This document shows positions 44,801 to 58,345 of a stretch of 64,000 bases of DNA, piece by piece. Made by a program: the position numbers and the translations under genes. The notes below the pieces were generated by a model that was given only the letters and a program-made list of their open reading frames with translations, ran no database searches and was not told where the DNA came from. Every line of letters starts with the position of its first letter. Position 1 is the first letter of the stretch. Origin of the DNA: Bryum argenteum (taxonomy: Eukaryota > Streptophyta > Bryopsida > Bryales > Bryaceae); contig CM073322.1 in assembly GCA_037043015.1 (NCBI GenBank), positions 15,945,601-16,009,600 on the forward strand. The letters run 5' to 3'.

Positions 44801-47800
44801 ACCAGCATAAATAAGAGTGGCAGTCAAAAGTTCGTGGAGTCCGAACACCAGATTATTGATGATAAATGTACACAAGAAACACCAACTTACATCTGCCAGA
44901 CGATCCTCGCAAATTCGAAGAAGGGCAATAGCTTTTAAACTTGTTTGCGGACTAACTTTATTGTTCGCGAAAGCAATAAGACAATTTACACAGTCCATGA
45001 AGCAATCTCCGACCACCTGATCAAAATGTTCAAGTATGACTGCACAAAATTGCAAATAAGTGACAGTCAGACGAGAATCGTATACTTCCCACGTAATAAT
45101 CACAGATTCGCCTTCGAAAGTCGTGCAATATTCGAATCAAAGTTGTGTTACGCACTAGCAGGTGTTTAACGAAGCAAAAGATATGAGAGAAGGTACTCGG
45201 ACACATTACCTTGTTCCACATTTTCAAAAGCAACATCGGATATGGATACTACATCGTCATATGCAGCTGTGGTAAAAACCATGAAGACGCTTCGCCAGCC
45301 AGACTTGATACTCCCAACCTTAGATTTAATCATCTGAAGAAAAGGTAAAGGTGCTCAATAAACTACTCTTGACATAGTATTGAATCAAGAAAAGCAATAA
45401 TAAGATGTGAAGCAGCAAAAGAGCAAGTAACTCAGACAGAATAGGATAATCCATACAATCTTCGAGTGATTACCTGTACTATGCAGTCAACAATAAGTGA
45501 TCTGATTGTCGGATTCTTGCTGGACCTCATTATCACGACAAACGGCTTCAGAATATCATTCTGGAACGTGAAATTCGCCAATTCAGACCTCTCAAGGTAC
45601 TTCATGGCAAGTTGCCTCAAAGAGTCGATTGCATACATAGCGATCTTCTCTTCAGAATGACTTCCAGCTGCAACAAAATGAACCGAAAGAACTGCCCATA
45701 TCCTGCCCCAGACCTGTAGCAAAAAGCGCATGCTTGGTAAGTGAAACAAGGTTTAGAAAACGATGGGTATAGAGACCTGTAATAGAATGTCTGTTCAACA
45801 ATATTAGGTGACTAATAACGTGCCGTACTGACAAATTTGACAAAAATAAACGCGGCACTATTACAAACTAGAGTAGAATGTGGTATGATTACCATTCGAA
45901 TTCGGGTCATGTTGTAGTAACTAATTTCAACTAATTTCGTCAAACTGAAAACACGTGGTGGAGACTGCCTCAACTCTTCAGCTGAAACCCCGCACAAGGC
46001 TGCAAAAAATTCTACGATCACATCGCTTGGCAGTCGAACACTGTTCACAAACACTTGTTCTGTGGGTTTCCCAGTGAGTTCTGTTAATGAGAGCACCAAA
46101 GAATCTCGCGATATCTGGTTGCTACCCTGCATTAAGCTTGAGGAAATGCCAGGAGTCGATATTATGAACTCAAGCCTCGATACACACTCCAAGACTGCAT
46201 TCCAAGTGTCCTGCAAGGCTTCTGGTTCATTCTGACACATCGATAGTAGTGTTTTCAAAGCCTCCACATTCTTCGATCGCATCTCTCTTGGTGCATGCAA
46301 AAACGTAAATCTGCAATACACAACTAAGGTTAAACCTCGCTCATACACATATTTGAATGTGCGAACTTCAGTGTGCATGGTACATGGGCTCGGTGGACAC
46401 CAACCTCACTAATGACGTCAAAAACGCATAGCGCATCGTCTCCATTCCAAGAGCTTTTGTCAAATGTATACCAAGGCGAACTCCTTCCATACACAATAAA
46501 ACTCGAGGTTTGTTATCGCTGTCCTCCATTGTTACAGAGAATGCTGCTAGCAATGGCCATCCAACGGCTTCCAGCATAGGACGAGCCAAATCTTCATGTT
46601 CTGCTTTGTGAAAGACTCCCTTTCTGAACCCAGCTTTCTTGAAGATCGACTGCGTCAGCTCAATTATCTCATCACTTTCTTTCTTCGTATCAGCTGCACC
46701 GTTTCCTCGGAATCCACCAAGGTTCAATACATTGATGAGAGAACCTCTTTCTTCGGACTTTTCCCTCTTCGAGTCATCATCTTTCAACTTAATTTCGTCT
46801 CGCACAATAGAGTCGTAAATTTCCTCCAGAAGTTCCTGACCACCAACAGATACAAAAATTCAGTTGCGATCAAGCAACGAGGTCATGAGATATACTACTA
46901 TGGAAACATAGTCAAATATTAACCGACGCAGTCCACCGCATGCCCACCAATTAACAGAAATAAGAACGATCACTTGCTTAGTGTCGCATTGAGATTCCAG
47001 ATATCATCCAGAACCCGAGTATATACTTCAGAAAAATAAACCTTCTGAACAGAAGGAATTCTACCTGAGAAGCATGTTCCTCGACGTCACTTGAGGTATT
47101 CATGCGCACAAAATCAGACTTGGTCATCTTCTTCGTGACCATGGGATTGTGGGCATCCGTATTAAGCATGATGACAGCATACGCCAGGACATAAGCAGTA
47201 TCCGCATTCTTGAAGAGATTTGGGTTGTCCCGGCAATACCTGTGCTTCGATTGTAGACAAATTAGCCAATCTTAGCAGAATAAAGTTTAATCTTTCCATG
47301 AAAACGGCCACGAACGGAACAAAACGAGGCAGTGGCAGCTAGACTACTTATTTACCTCTCAGCGAACTTTTCCATGATACGATCGATCTTCTGCGCTTCG
47401 CCAGGAAGACGGAAGCCATTCAGGAACATACGTATAGATTTGTCGAACTTCATGCCACTAAAGTTCAATGCATCGACATACGCATGCATTACTGACAATG
47501 CGAAGTCCTCGTGCTCACCCAAATAGTCTCCAATCATTTTCTGGAACAATTAAAACACAATCGTGACTTTTTGCTGCTAAAATATACTGAGTACGAAACC
47601 AAATTGCATCGGGATTCAGACTTGCCCTGCGAATGCGCCTTCAATATAATAGCAACTTAAGTGTAACAGAAACAAAACCTCTCAATACTCGTGAAGCACA
47701 TTAGTACGTACGGTTATGGACATTCGAGCTTTCAAATAAAAAGCTGGACAACAACCATCCCATATTCTCCACAACATGGAACCTAAAATGTTCGAAGGTA

Positions 47801-50800
47801 CAATCTACGCAAACAGAACACACTATTTAGGAGTAACTGATCTGCAAGTACATAACATTCATGCAAAAAAACAATCATATACCTTGTCCAAGCCTGACTG
47901 ATCTCTCAGAAATTGAGCAATAGCTTTTGGTTCTCTGGCCACCAGGTTGTGCTCGAACAGAAACTTGATCCCAGCTGATGGCTTAAGATTGAACTGTTCG
48001 AGCGAAAAACACATGACAAATAGCTCCGGTTATCAACAGACTAGATGCACAGCAATATACATTTGCATGATCCCAAGCAATGAAGATAATGGACAGCAAA
48101 AACTTAAAAGAAACTACCTCATAATCGTAACATAATGACAGACCGGCGCAATAGTTTATATTCTTAAGCCAGCAAACGGCCTCATAATCATTGATCGAGC
48201 AGTGAACTCGTGTCCTGCAATAAATGCCGAGGTCAAATCAAGTACCTTAGCAACAGCACTCCCCATGGTAACCTTCAAGGCCTTCGCTTTCTCAAACTCA
48301 TCTGCCTGAGTTACAGGTTTAGCATCCTCCTTGACTTCCGCGTCAGTACCATCAGTACTCGCCCCATACGCATTGACCTCAGGTACAGTAAGATCAGGAA
48401 AGACAGGCCCGTTTCCTCTCTGCTTAGAGGTCCATATCCCAAGAGACCTAAGAACACCTACCAAACACTGCAAGCAACAGCAACAAACTAGAAATTAGAA
48501 GAAGAAACCGATTGAAAGCACAAACACGATATACCGGTGTATGTATGATGCCGATTGAAATGGAAAAGGTAATGAAAAATTCACAAATGTATGACTTACT
48601 TGAAGAGCTGAGGACTTCAGTGCGACGTTTTGAGATGCATTGACAGCGTAGGGATCTCCATTTGGTGATCCTTGAGCAAGTCGCGATAAAGAATTAACCT
48701 TCACAAGCATAGAAGAAATAAATATAAGTTTAAGCAAGACCCACGGAAAGGTCCAAACACGAATCACCAAGAAACAATCATGTACTGCTTCAATCTCTGG
48801 CTAGCGAAATAATGCGCTTGGAGATGTACCATTCGCTCGAATAGGTTCGTAGCCTCCAGATCACAATCATAATTTACAAAAATATCTGCAAGCATCTGGG
48901 GATCATTGCAGGCTTTCTCAAGCATCCTGCGACGCAACGGAGAATGTTGGATCAGCTCGTATCATGAAAATAGTATCTCAAAAACGATTTCTATGCGCTA
49001 GAGAGGCACACGATATCTAACTTTTATACATGCTGTCTTGAAAAGGGCTAAATGAGACTGTTCCTGAGCAAACAATCTATGCAGGAAATTTATACTCCAA
49101 ATCAGCTGAGTGACGTGATCAAGTCGTACTTAAGAACTGCTGTACGCTGATGAAGAGGGCAGTCAGTCTCTAAGGACCGTAAGACAATCAGATTGAAAAA
49201 AATTCCCAACTCCGCCTGTGTACGAAATAGCACAAAAGATCATCAAAAGAACAATACAGCGCAGTAGCACGGTTTAGCGGTACCGTTAGGTCATTTACAG
49301 TATTGGACTGGCAATGTACAGTATATATTGAACATTCAAATACTGAGAACACACAAACTAATCGCAGAAAATATCAAACGATCAACTGTCGAGATGTGAG
49401 AAAGAATGTTGTCGATCAGGTTATGAGTAAACAGACTGAAAAAGCTGAAGCAATTTTTGAAAACATTAACAGATGGCTACTTGAAGTGTGTATAGGACTA
49501 ACCTTTAGAGTCTCCCTGTAGCGTTGCAACATTATCAGGAAGATGTTCACTGCGAGCTGCCAGATGAACAACACAACAATAAGAATCATAACGGCTTCCA
49601 CGAGCACAAGTAGTTCTGATCATCTATACCTAACCGAGAAATCTTTAGTGCAGGATCCTGAAATAGAATATCAACAGCCTAGATGATGCCAGGTTCCACG
49701 GCCTTGCTTCATCTCCAGCTTGTGTCTCGAAACACAGTTAGCAAGTAAGCAATCTGACCCTTAAGCATATCCCAGCAAAAGCGCCCGTTACCAACAAGAT
49801 CTGATTATCACCAGATCCATACCAGCGACTACATGTGAGTTAAACACAAAAGACAAAACAGATTCTCATCACCAACCTGAAAAACTGCTGCGATTGGAGA
49901 AACACAGGACCTCAACAAGGCATAGCATAGGTAAGCTTTCACAAGATCCATGAAAGGGAAGTTTGCAGTGAGGGCATTATTCACGGATTCCAGACATCCC
50001 TGCGCAACCGACGAAGTTTATATCAAGTAATAAAATACAGAACCACCAAAGCAATCATCAAAAGGACGAGAGAGATGCATAAAGTACCACCAAAGCTACA
50101 AACCTGAAGCAATTCCAGTGAGAGTAACTTGGTTCTACTGAGAAGATCATCACTTCCATCCTTCATGGCCATCTGCAGAAATATCATGTAGCAGAGTTAA
50201 ATAAAAGAGACATAACAACACCTGCATCAACCTGCAAAGGAAGAAAGGGAAAAGGGAAAGAATGAGGCTTACTTTACAGATGGTGCGTAGGACAAGAAGA
50301 GCATCTTTCTGGCCCAAACTTAGCAGATCTAAATCTCTACCACTGTCACAACCAAGGCAAGGGAATAACCAGTTATTGACGAAAATTTCATTCAAGAAAT
50401 AGTATCAACAATAGACATACATACAGGAAAGCTCAAGTGGCAATATTTGTGCAAGCCTTTCGGACGAATATGCTGCTGATAAAAAAGATCAGGGTGTGCA
50501 TACTCATGGTTCTTTATCGCCCCCTCGCGTGTTACAGCTTTGTCCAGAGCAGCTTCAATGCCCTACAACGTTACAGCCATGCAGACCAGCCCTAAATCAT
50601 ACTGAGAATTGAGAAATGATAGACAGTGTAGCACACTAATGTATTCTTCGAGCACCAATCTTGAATATCGCATGCAGACGCTCTGTTCATCAATGCACAT
50701 AGCACACCTCTCCATCGTCTAATATTCTCATGCGTTGAAAACCGAGAAAAGAAAGCGATGCCGTCCATGACTTTCAGGTTGATATTGCTAGAAAAACCGC

Positions 50801-53800
50801 AACTTCCTACAACCATACATTCCACAGAGCACCGATGTGGATCACTAACCTTGACATCAGCGTCACTAGCCAGATGTTGGAACTCGGTGATTGGTACTGG
50901 TGGAGGAGTACTTGGAGCGACTCGAGGCGACTGAAGAGGCATTTCCATAGTCTCTCCTGTGGCGGCATTTCTTGCTTCCCCTGTAGCCGGGTCTATGATA
51001 ATTGACTGCAGCCTGCTGAAGTCGTTTGATGTTCCCTGCTCATCTCCATGAACAGCATTTCCATTTGATGAGGGACCACTCGAAGTACTTGCATGGGCCT
51101 TACCAGCTGCTTCCGCATAATGTTTATTAGCAGCCTGCAGAAAGTACAAGTCGTCAGTGAAATTTAGAACAGGGGCATATGATTTCGATGCGAGGGTGTG
51201 AAATAACTGTAAGTATGATGATACAACAAGTAGGAAATTTAAATATCGCGTTCAAAATCGTGAAAATACGTTAAATCCTCAGCTTCGAGAAATAGAACAA
51301 GCGCTTCCAAGAGGACACCACTCCACAAATGTTCTAGTGGGAGAAAACGTCCAGATAAGCTAAATAAACATATTAAACGACAAGTTGGATGCCTGTGACC
51401 AATCACCTCAACATCAGACTCCATTCGCCTCAGTACAATATTGATCATTTGTGTCAAGGTTGCTTTCGCCGTTGCCTGATTCACAGGATTCTTACTGCAA
51501 CCAACTCCCATCGAGAACATTATTACACCAACGACAACAAAGAAGAATCCACATAGAGCAATTGTTCGCCGAACCGTCTCTGACTTTACTACGCAAACTG
51601 GAATACATGTAGAGGTCCATGCGCCACCTACTCACGAGCAGAACCTAAGTACCATGGGCTCAAATAGATACTAAGTGTTTCAGAGACCAACCTGCTCAAT
51701 ACGATATTGTAACACGTTCGCACAGCAGTCAACAGGCATTCTCCATGAACTGCCATTTAAAAACAAGTAGACTCCAGTAAGCATGCATACAAGCGTCAAG
51801 AAACATAGATCGTCACTTAGAATGAGAGAGAAGAAACTCTGCTAACTACATGAAACCAAGAGGAGACGGCTGGTGGACAATCACCTTGAAAAGAAGGTGA
51901 CGCAACTGCTGTCAGAAGCACCTTGATGACTTGGAGAACCAAGCTGCACCCAGTTCAAGCGCACGAATGAGCAATAAGATTTTGTTCTGCAAGTGACTCA
52001 TCTATATGTCCATACCTCAGTTTCTTTAACTATTAGGGGCATAAAGATAACCGAGGTGTCATGGGTGTTATGCCTGAGGACAATATAAACCAGAAATGGA
52101 AGTTGCTGTAGTGCTGGAGACATTCGGTACAAAATCCAGGAACTAAGGTACCCAAGTACTATCTAAAGGACCTTTTAAGTGAAAACAAATATTTCACATC
52201 CTTACACGTGCACTGGGTCGTCTGATCAGAGATTCCAACGAAGTTACAAAAAGGTAGAGCCAAATCTTACCTGTCCGGTGCAGTAGAATCAGCAGATGCA
52301 CAGACCATGTTGAAAATTTCTGTTGCCAATTGCCCGTTTCTTCCTCCATCAACACCAGCTTCTCCTTCTAGATGACCATATGATATAAGTTTCTACATAA
52401 TTCGAGCCAACAATTTGGTAAGTTTCCACTGCCATATGGTAGCTTCGCGAAAACGATTGTTTTGGCTACTACACATGGCGAAAATCCCGCGGCGATATGA
52501 TCGGCTCCAATTATATACAAGCACATAGTCGTCTGGTCATTTTATCCAGTAAAAAATCCACTCTAATTTATCTCACTATCTCAGATGCGTAGTCATCTCG
52601 AAGAACCATCAATAATCTATGTTGCAGACCCTACGGTGCGCAGAGGAGGAATCGTATCATGCATTCGTCAAGGGATAACAATCTTACATGTAAACAGTCC
52701 AGAGCAGGTTCCACAAGCTTAGACTGCTTCGTCTCAAAAGCCAGACGCAAGGGCAGGATCACCAGATCGGCTTCCGAGCCCTCTAGAGTATGCCCTGCCT
52801 CAGCCAAAGTAGCAGCAGCTGCCTGTCCAGTGCTTGGTTTAGCTGGGGATGCGACTGGGCTTGCTTCCACGGACTTAACATCTGCTTCGGCATCTGCCTC
52901 TGCTTCAGTAGGACTCGATGGATCGCCCTCCGATTCAGTATCTTGGACAACGGATCTGCATAAAAAAAACTCTTATCAACAGAACTGCAGTAATGTTGCT
53001 CTGTCGATCTCAAGTGACGATATCAAAACTACACTGTTCCTCAATAATATCCTGCCCTCTCACTTCATGCACCTACTATTTCAGATTAGGGCTTGTTCAG
53101 TTCTAAACAAATTACACCAGAACACTGAAAATAAACAGAAAATTTTCTAATTGCACTCCCCTTCACTTATTCATACTAAAATTACATTGCGCCGCGAAAC
53201 TATAGAAGAATTCAGGTGCCTTTTCGAATGTGGCTGCTCTCATAATTTCTCAGGAATATTTACCGGATTCGACAACAACCTGATCAATTATTGCACCTTT
53301 CACCTTCCTAATTTTCCGAGAATACTGCAGCTCACGAAACTGGAGTAAAGCAAGAATGAAGGGCTCCTGAAACATACATTTCATCTCGAAAAACTGGCTC
53401 TTCGTGATGCTCAGGCGGTGGCGACACGGGCCTCCTCTCTGCCATTATTCCAGTAACTCCACAATCAATCACAATTCCAGACAACACTCCTCTCATGCAT
53501 TTGCAAGCCATTCAGAAATCTCCATAAATTTGATTTCTTGAAAATTCTTCTTGCCAAGACGTGCGGACGTCTCTAACTATTACTCTCGTGTATCTACATT
53601 TCAGCTGGTCTCTGATTAATTCGTCAAGGATCGGAAGGGAACGAAACTAGAATCTCCGAAACAAACCCCAATGCAGACCAGATCGGCACCTGCAGATCCT
53701 TTCCAAGCCGGGACAGTATGTGCCGTACTTTCTTAGGGCAAGAAACCAGAAAAGAGCTGGATCGCGGTGTGGAAAACCTCACCTAAATAGGCCTTGAGAG

Positions 53801-53891
53801 CAGTTTGCAAGGCGGTATACTTGCGGCCCGAGGAATCCTTGAGCATGCGCTCGAACGCGCGCGTGACGAAGGCGCCCCCAGCCTCCGCCAT
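41848..53891 (-). CDS. BIG5: BIG5-class ARF guanine-nucleotide exchange factor (Sec7), 34 exons, 1811 aa
   Basis: Exons (high to low): 53891-53783, 53438-53378, 52955-52688, 52392-52271, 51943-51885, 51749-51692, 51494-51407, 51134-50850, 50562-50504, 50342-50273, 50172-50104, 49999-49877, 49556-49503, 49215-49130, 48926-48830, 48698-48600, 48467-48246, 47993-47883, 47540-47356, 47239-47065, 46835-46405, 46310-45893, 45713-45474, 45333-45210, 45039-44891, 44752-44390, 44275-44109, 43947-43626, 43304-43185, 42938-42819, 42734-42598, 42513-42228, 42139-42044, 41910-41848. Phases close exactly. Exon 2 acceptor and the 43626/43304 junction are the weakest. The Sec7 domain is about 644-840, with the glutamic finger Glu728 in [12 protein letters not shown] and the MLNTDAHNP block. 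DCB, HUS and HDS regions surround it. The N-terminus ([15 protein letters not shown]) and overall fit favour BIG5/MIN7 over BIG1-4. The family activates ARF GTPases at the trans-Golgi/endosome in vesicle traffic. Confidence 0.95.
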
Positions 53892-54200
53892 GACTGCTGG
53901 CTGCACCCTTGCTGCGCTAAATCAAGCAACTCTCATAACACCGGAGTGGAAAAAAACACCGTCGCAAGCGAACTATTGTGCCGATCCTGATGCCAATCAA
54001 GGGCGCAACATCACGCAACCCTCTCTCCGCAATACTACTGCCCCAAAGTGTTAGCCAGACCGACAGGTCCCGCCATAGCTAGCCCTCGCCCAGCAAAAGA
54101 GCTCCTTCGTCCCAATCCACATCCTAAACCACGTCCTCAACCCCCCCTCTCTCCCATTTTCGCTTCTTACGCTTTTCTCGGCACCTCAAGTTAGTAAGTT
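53892..54200 (-). promoter_or_regulatory. Leader and proximal promoter of the BIG5-like gene
   Basis: The minus strand upstream of the ATG is GC-richer and purine/pyrimidine biased (runs of CCCCCC and CTCTC on the plus strand at 54140-54170), then gives way abruptly to AT-rich DNA. No TATA box is assigned. Confidence 0.35.
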
Positions 54201-57148
54201 AGTAAGATACTCTACTGTGCCATTACGTCAATTATCAACATCTGCCAATAATTCAGGAACTTTGGGATTATGGGTGCATTAGTCTAATATGAAATGGGTA
54301 CATTTGGTTGTAAGTAAATTCTTCATTGTTAATATGGTAAAATTTTAATTATATTTATTAAAAATTTGGAGACATAGTATTAATAATTTGGTTTGACCCC
54401 AAAAATTTATTTTATATAAAAAAACATGTGTCGTTCTATTAAGATTTATGAAAGCTAGAATATAACAAAAATGAGTCTCTCTTTCTAACCAATCTTGGTA
54501 TGATAAATTTTAAGTTGAATATTTATCAACTTTACTTCTGTAGATTTTAAATGAATTTTTAAGTCAATTTTATAATAACTTGTGAGTAACTTGGTTTCAA
54601 GGAACCAATAATTTTCAATAGTATTTGCCAACTTGTATTTCATTATGCTTTTATGATCTTGTATGGCTTGAAATTACTTTGATTTGGGATGAGATTGTTC
54701 TCGATCTTGAGAATACTCAATTTTAACATATAGAAGTTCCAAAACCATTCCAAGATTTGAGCACAAGAGTACATGACGGGGGGAAATATAATATCAAATT
54801 CTTGAATGACCAAATCAAGTGTAAAATAAATGTATATAAAGTTCAAATCTTGATAATTCAAACGCTCCACCTGTATGTGTTGCATCTTGCAATATGCAGA
54901 AATTACCACAAATAACATATTTTCATGCATTTTATAGAGATGATTAACCTCGATGAAGATGTGAGGTCTAATGAGGTTTAGACTCGTATGATATTTGTAT
55001 ACATGATTTCACCCCTAAAGGTTCTTGATGCAAAATTGTAAAAATGGACATTCCCTTACTTCACGCCTAAAAACTCTCAATCTAAGAATTATTCGGAAGA
55101 TCCAACCGTAGGATCATGAAGTTAACTTAACCTTCCACTCACTCGCCAAAATTGAACCATTGATTCTTCTTCATTTGTGAGATTATAATGGTCAAAGTTG
55201 GCCGAATTTTGAACTCCAAAAAGTAGTTTTCGCTTTCCTGGACTTTTAAGGGTTAAATAAAACATGGTCTAGTTAGAAACATATATAGGTGACATTTAGT
55301 TGAAGACTTTGGCAATATTTGAATATGAGAAGAAATTGTTTGATGGTAATAGTGTTTTTTATTTACTCTAATTTTAAAATCATTATACCAGAAACAATAT
55401 TTACTTCATACTCAATATTATATCCTTGATCATTGAGGGTCATGTATATATATACTAGTATGATTCCCGACGGGAAAGGTCTTTACAGGGTACTTTTAAA
55501 AAAGTATCCCGTGTCTACCATTTCCTCAAACAGTTTTTTTTCTCCCTTTTTCTCTCTCTCTTCATTCATATTTTTTTAATATATAAAAGAAGGTAGGTAG
55601 GTTGGTAAGTTCGTAGGTTGGTAGGTTAGTACATTGGTAGGTAGGAAGGATTGCCGAATAGTATTTTATTGTAGAAGTAGAGATATATAGATAGATAGAA
55701 ACTCATATCCTTTCTACAGGGCCGACATGAATGAAGTGTCCGTTCGTAATGCTAATATCCTGATGGCCAGCAGACAAGGGCAAATTAGAAGTAGATATAT
55801 ATATATACAAGTGCAACCGGCCCTAAAATTAGATAGAGACCGATGGGCAAACATGAGATAGTGAAGTTTGTTATTGCTTACTAATAAGGCCCCGTTGGGA
55901 CAGCGGGAAAGGTCTTTACATGGTACTTTTAAAGTATCTCGTGTCATATATGACAAGATAAATATCATAAATAGAATTGTATTTATTTAAGAAAGTTATT
56001 TTTAGTTGAACAATTTATACATAAGATATTACAAATAAAGTTTCAGTTTGTGCAAACCTGCCTAAAACATGTACATTTAACATTCAATTTTTATATCTAA
56101 TTGTATAAACGTAAATGAATATTTATTGATTATCATCCAACATCTCTTATTGATGAAGTGAGCTCTTAAATAATATTGGATATTCATGCATGATAATAAG
56201 ATGATCAGTCATTATTATAGAAGTGGAATCATTTACAATGAAAATAAAAAAGTCTGCACTTAGTTAAAAAAAAATATGCTTTGGATTATTAGTGATATAG
56301 TTATAATATGTTAGATTGTAACAAATTGATATTCTTGAAATTAAAAACCTTAAATTTAGATCAAAATTTAGTATGATTTAATTGATTATCAAGACTGTAC
56401 TTATATCTTTATCAACTATAAATTTATTATAGCTTCTCTGATAGTGAATGAAAATCTATTTTTAGCTCAAGGTGTAATCTAAATATGAAAATTTATAAAA
56501 TCATGACAAATCAATTGTTAGAATTGCAAACAAATAGCCCAAAAATCTTAACTCGTTTTGAAATGACTTTTGTCTTACATTAATGTTGGGTTACATCTTT
56601 TTTTTAATAAATATACCCTTTATGATTCATGATGGCATGAAATTCTAAAATGTAACTTGAGCAAGGAATCGATTGGAATAGGTTTCTTGATAACCTTCAT
56701 ATTATGAAGTGAAAATAATAAGATACTAGATCTTTTATTTAAATTTGTTCAGAGACCAATATTTAATGATCTCGCAATATATGCATCTCCATGATTTGAA
56801 ATTTAATCAACATAAACCATATGAAGTCTTTTACAAAATTGTACAATCACTATCTTACTAGCTCACTTCCATGACAAATATCAAACTTCAAAACCAATGA
56901 CTTATTTAATAAAAAATGACCTTAAAACCTACTAGATAGGGTATCATAGTATCCAAAATGAGTTATTAGATAGAGATCTTTCATAATTTATTATATATAA
57001 AACTCAACCACTGTGAAAAACACTCAAATAATGTCGCAATTGTATATTATTAGAAAGCCCTATCACAACATTGGTCCAAATATCAATGAAAATTACCGAC
57101 TTTCTCATTATTCACATTTGAAAGCTCTCCCTAATAAATATAAGCTAC
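54201..57148. other. AT-rich intergenic DNA with repeats
   Basis: No gene on either strand. It contains a degenerate GGTAGGTTGGTA minisatellite at about 55590-55650, a direct repeat pair at 55449-55520 and 55877-55948, and a weak TTAA-element-like pair of ends at about 55017 and 55252. Confidence 0.45.
55449..55948 (+). repeat. Direct repeat pair of about 70 bp
   Basis: Copies at 55449-55520 and 55877-55948 share ACTA, then CGGGAAAGGTCTTTACA, then GGTACTTTTAAA, then AGTAT and CGTGTC, in the same order. They are about 430 bp apart. The short palindromic GGTACTTTTAAAAGTATC core is present in both with small indels. They could be a degenerate LTR pair or two copies of a small element. The minisatellite lies between them. 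Confidence 0.65.
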
Positions 57149-58345
57149 TCATATGTACCAATTGGAGGCACACTCAACCGGAGTTTCACCTCTGGTAGTA
57201 TCACTGCAATAATCATACACAACATACTTCTCACAAACTTTGTGAAGTTGATCGATCTGATTAGCATTCAAACTTTGATAAGACTCCGTATCCCACCAAT
57301 TCCCTTCACCGCCATTACAAAGGCCCACATTATCGTCGACAACCTCGCAAGCATCAACTCCAAATCCCTACACAACAAGCAAATCCAAACAATCAACCCT
57401 CCAAACTTTATCAATTGCATGGAAAATGGAGAATTTGAAGGAAGAATTGCATTCATACCTCGAAGGATGCCACAAATGGAGCCGCGCTCCAGTCGATCGG
57501 CACCTTGCCGCCGTTCGTCGCCCACGAGCTGCCATCCCACAAGCTCGCGTAGATCTTCACTCCTTGATTGTTCGGGAACGGCACTCCGAGCGCTTCATTG
57601 TTGCGAAACGCTCGCACTGGAACAGCATCCACGAAAAATCTGCAACCCGCGAATTTTCAAGCTTTTTCGATCAATGCTGTACATGCCATTGTTTGTGGGT
57701 AGTTAGGGCGATGATCGATGGGATGGGTGTGCGACTACTTACACGATGATGTTTTTGTTCCAGAGAAGGGAGTACGTGTGATAATCGGCGGTGGGGTCGA
57801 ACCAAAGTGAGATACGCTGCTCACGAGCTCCTTTGCCTTTCGCAAACACGTTGGTTTGCAGTGTGTAAGGCTCCCCCGGGAGATTGCCCAGAAACTCGAA
57901 GTCCATTTCATCGTGGTGATCGCCTGCGGACGACAGCTGCATAGCGACTCGATCAAACCAGCTCTAGAGAGGAATTTCAAGCATGAGTGATGACAAGCTT
58001 TCTTACGTAGTAGGCAGTGACGGTGCCAGCGGAGTTTCCAGGCACAAGCTTGATCCCCATCCCGATGCTTCCATACAAGTACTTACTCTTGGAGCCAAAT
58101 GCCGCAGCTGCAGACAATCATATTCACTTTCAGAGCCGACCTTTATTGAGATTTCAAATCAGGAGCTTAGAAATCGTACCAGAGGTGGCGTCAAGAACAA
58201 GGTCCACATGCTCGCCTGCGCCCTGAACGCGAGTATGGAGCGCATCAGTGGTAGCGCCGTAGTTGGCTCCGAACGGTGTCAGTGATTCCGCGGTTTGAAA
58301 TACGAGCAGAATCGCTAGAAGCATCAAACCATTGCTGGAACCCAT
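57149..58345 (-). CDS. XTH: Xyloglucan endotransglucosylase/hydrolase (XTH, GH16), 5 exons, 286 aa
   Basis: Exons (minus): 58345-58180, 58107-58007, 57936-57743, 57639-57459, 57367-57149. All are GT-AG, phases close, TGA stop. An N-terminal signal peptide ([21 protein letters not shown]) directs it to the cell wall. An in-frame ATG 27 bases further upstream is possible. The GH16 catalytic motif [10 protein letters not shown] places Glu99, Asp101 and Glu103. [20 protein letters not shown] and [13 protein letters not shown] are the usual acceptor-loop and strand blocks. The C-terminal XET_C part has the paired cysteines (DACEV, then GLCNG, then [16 protein letters not shown]). The enzyme cuts and religates xyloglucan in growing walls. 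The Asn-x-Ser/Thr site that usually follows the catalytic motif is absent (GNLPGEPY). Confidence 0.95.

Noticed and set aside
48156-48240. Continuation of the BIG5 frame after AVAK into [13 protein letters not shown]
   Set aside because: The family continues directly with FNLKPSAG at 47993. The intervening sequence starts with a good donor GTACTT and is intronic.
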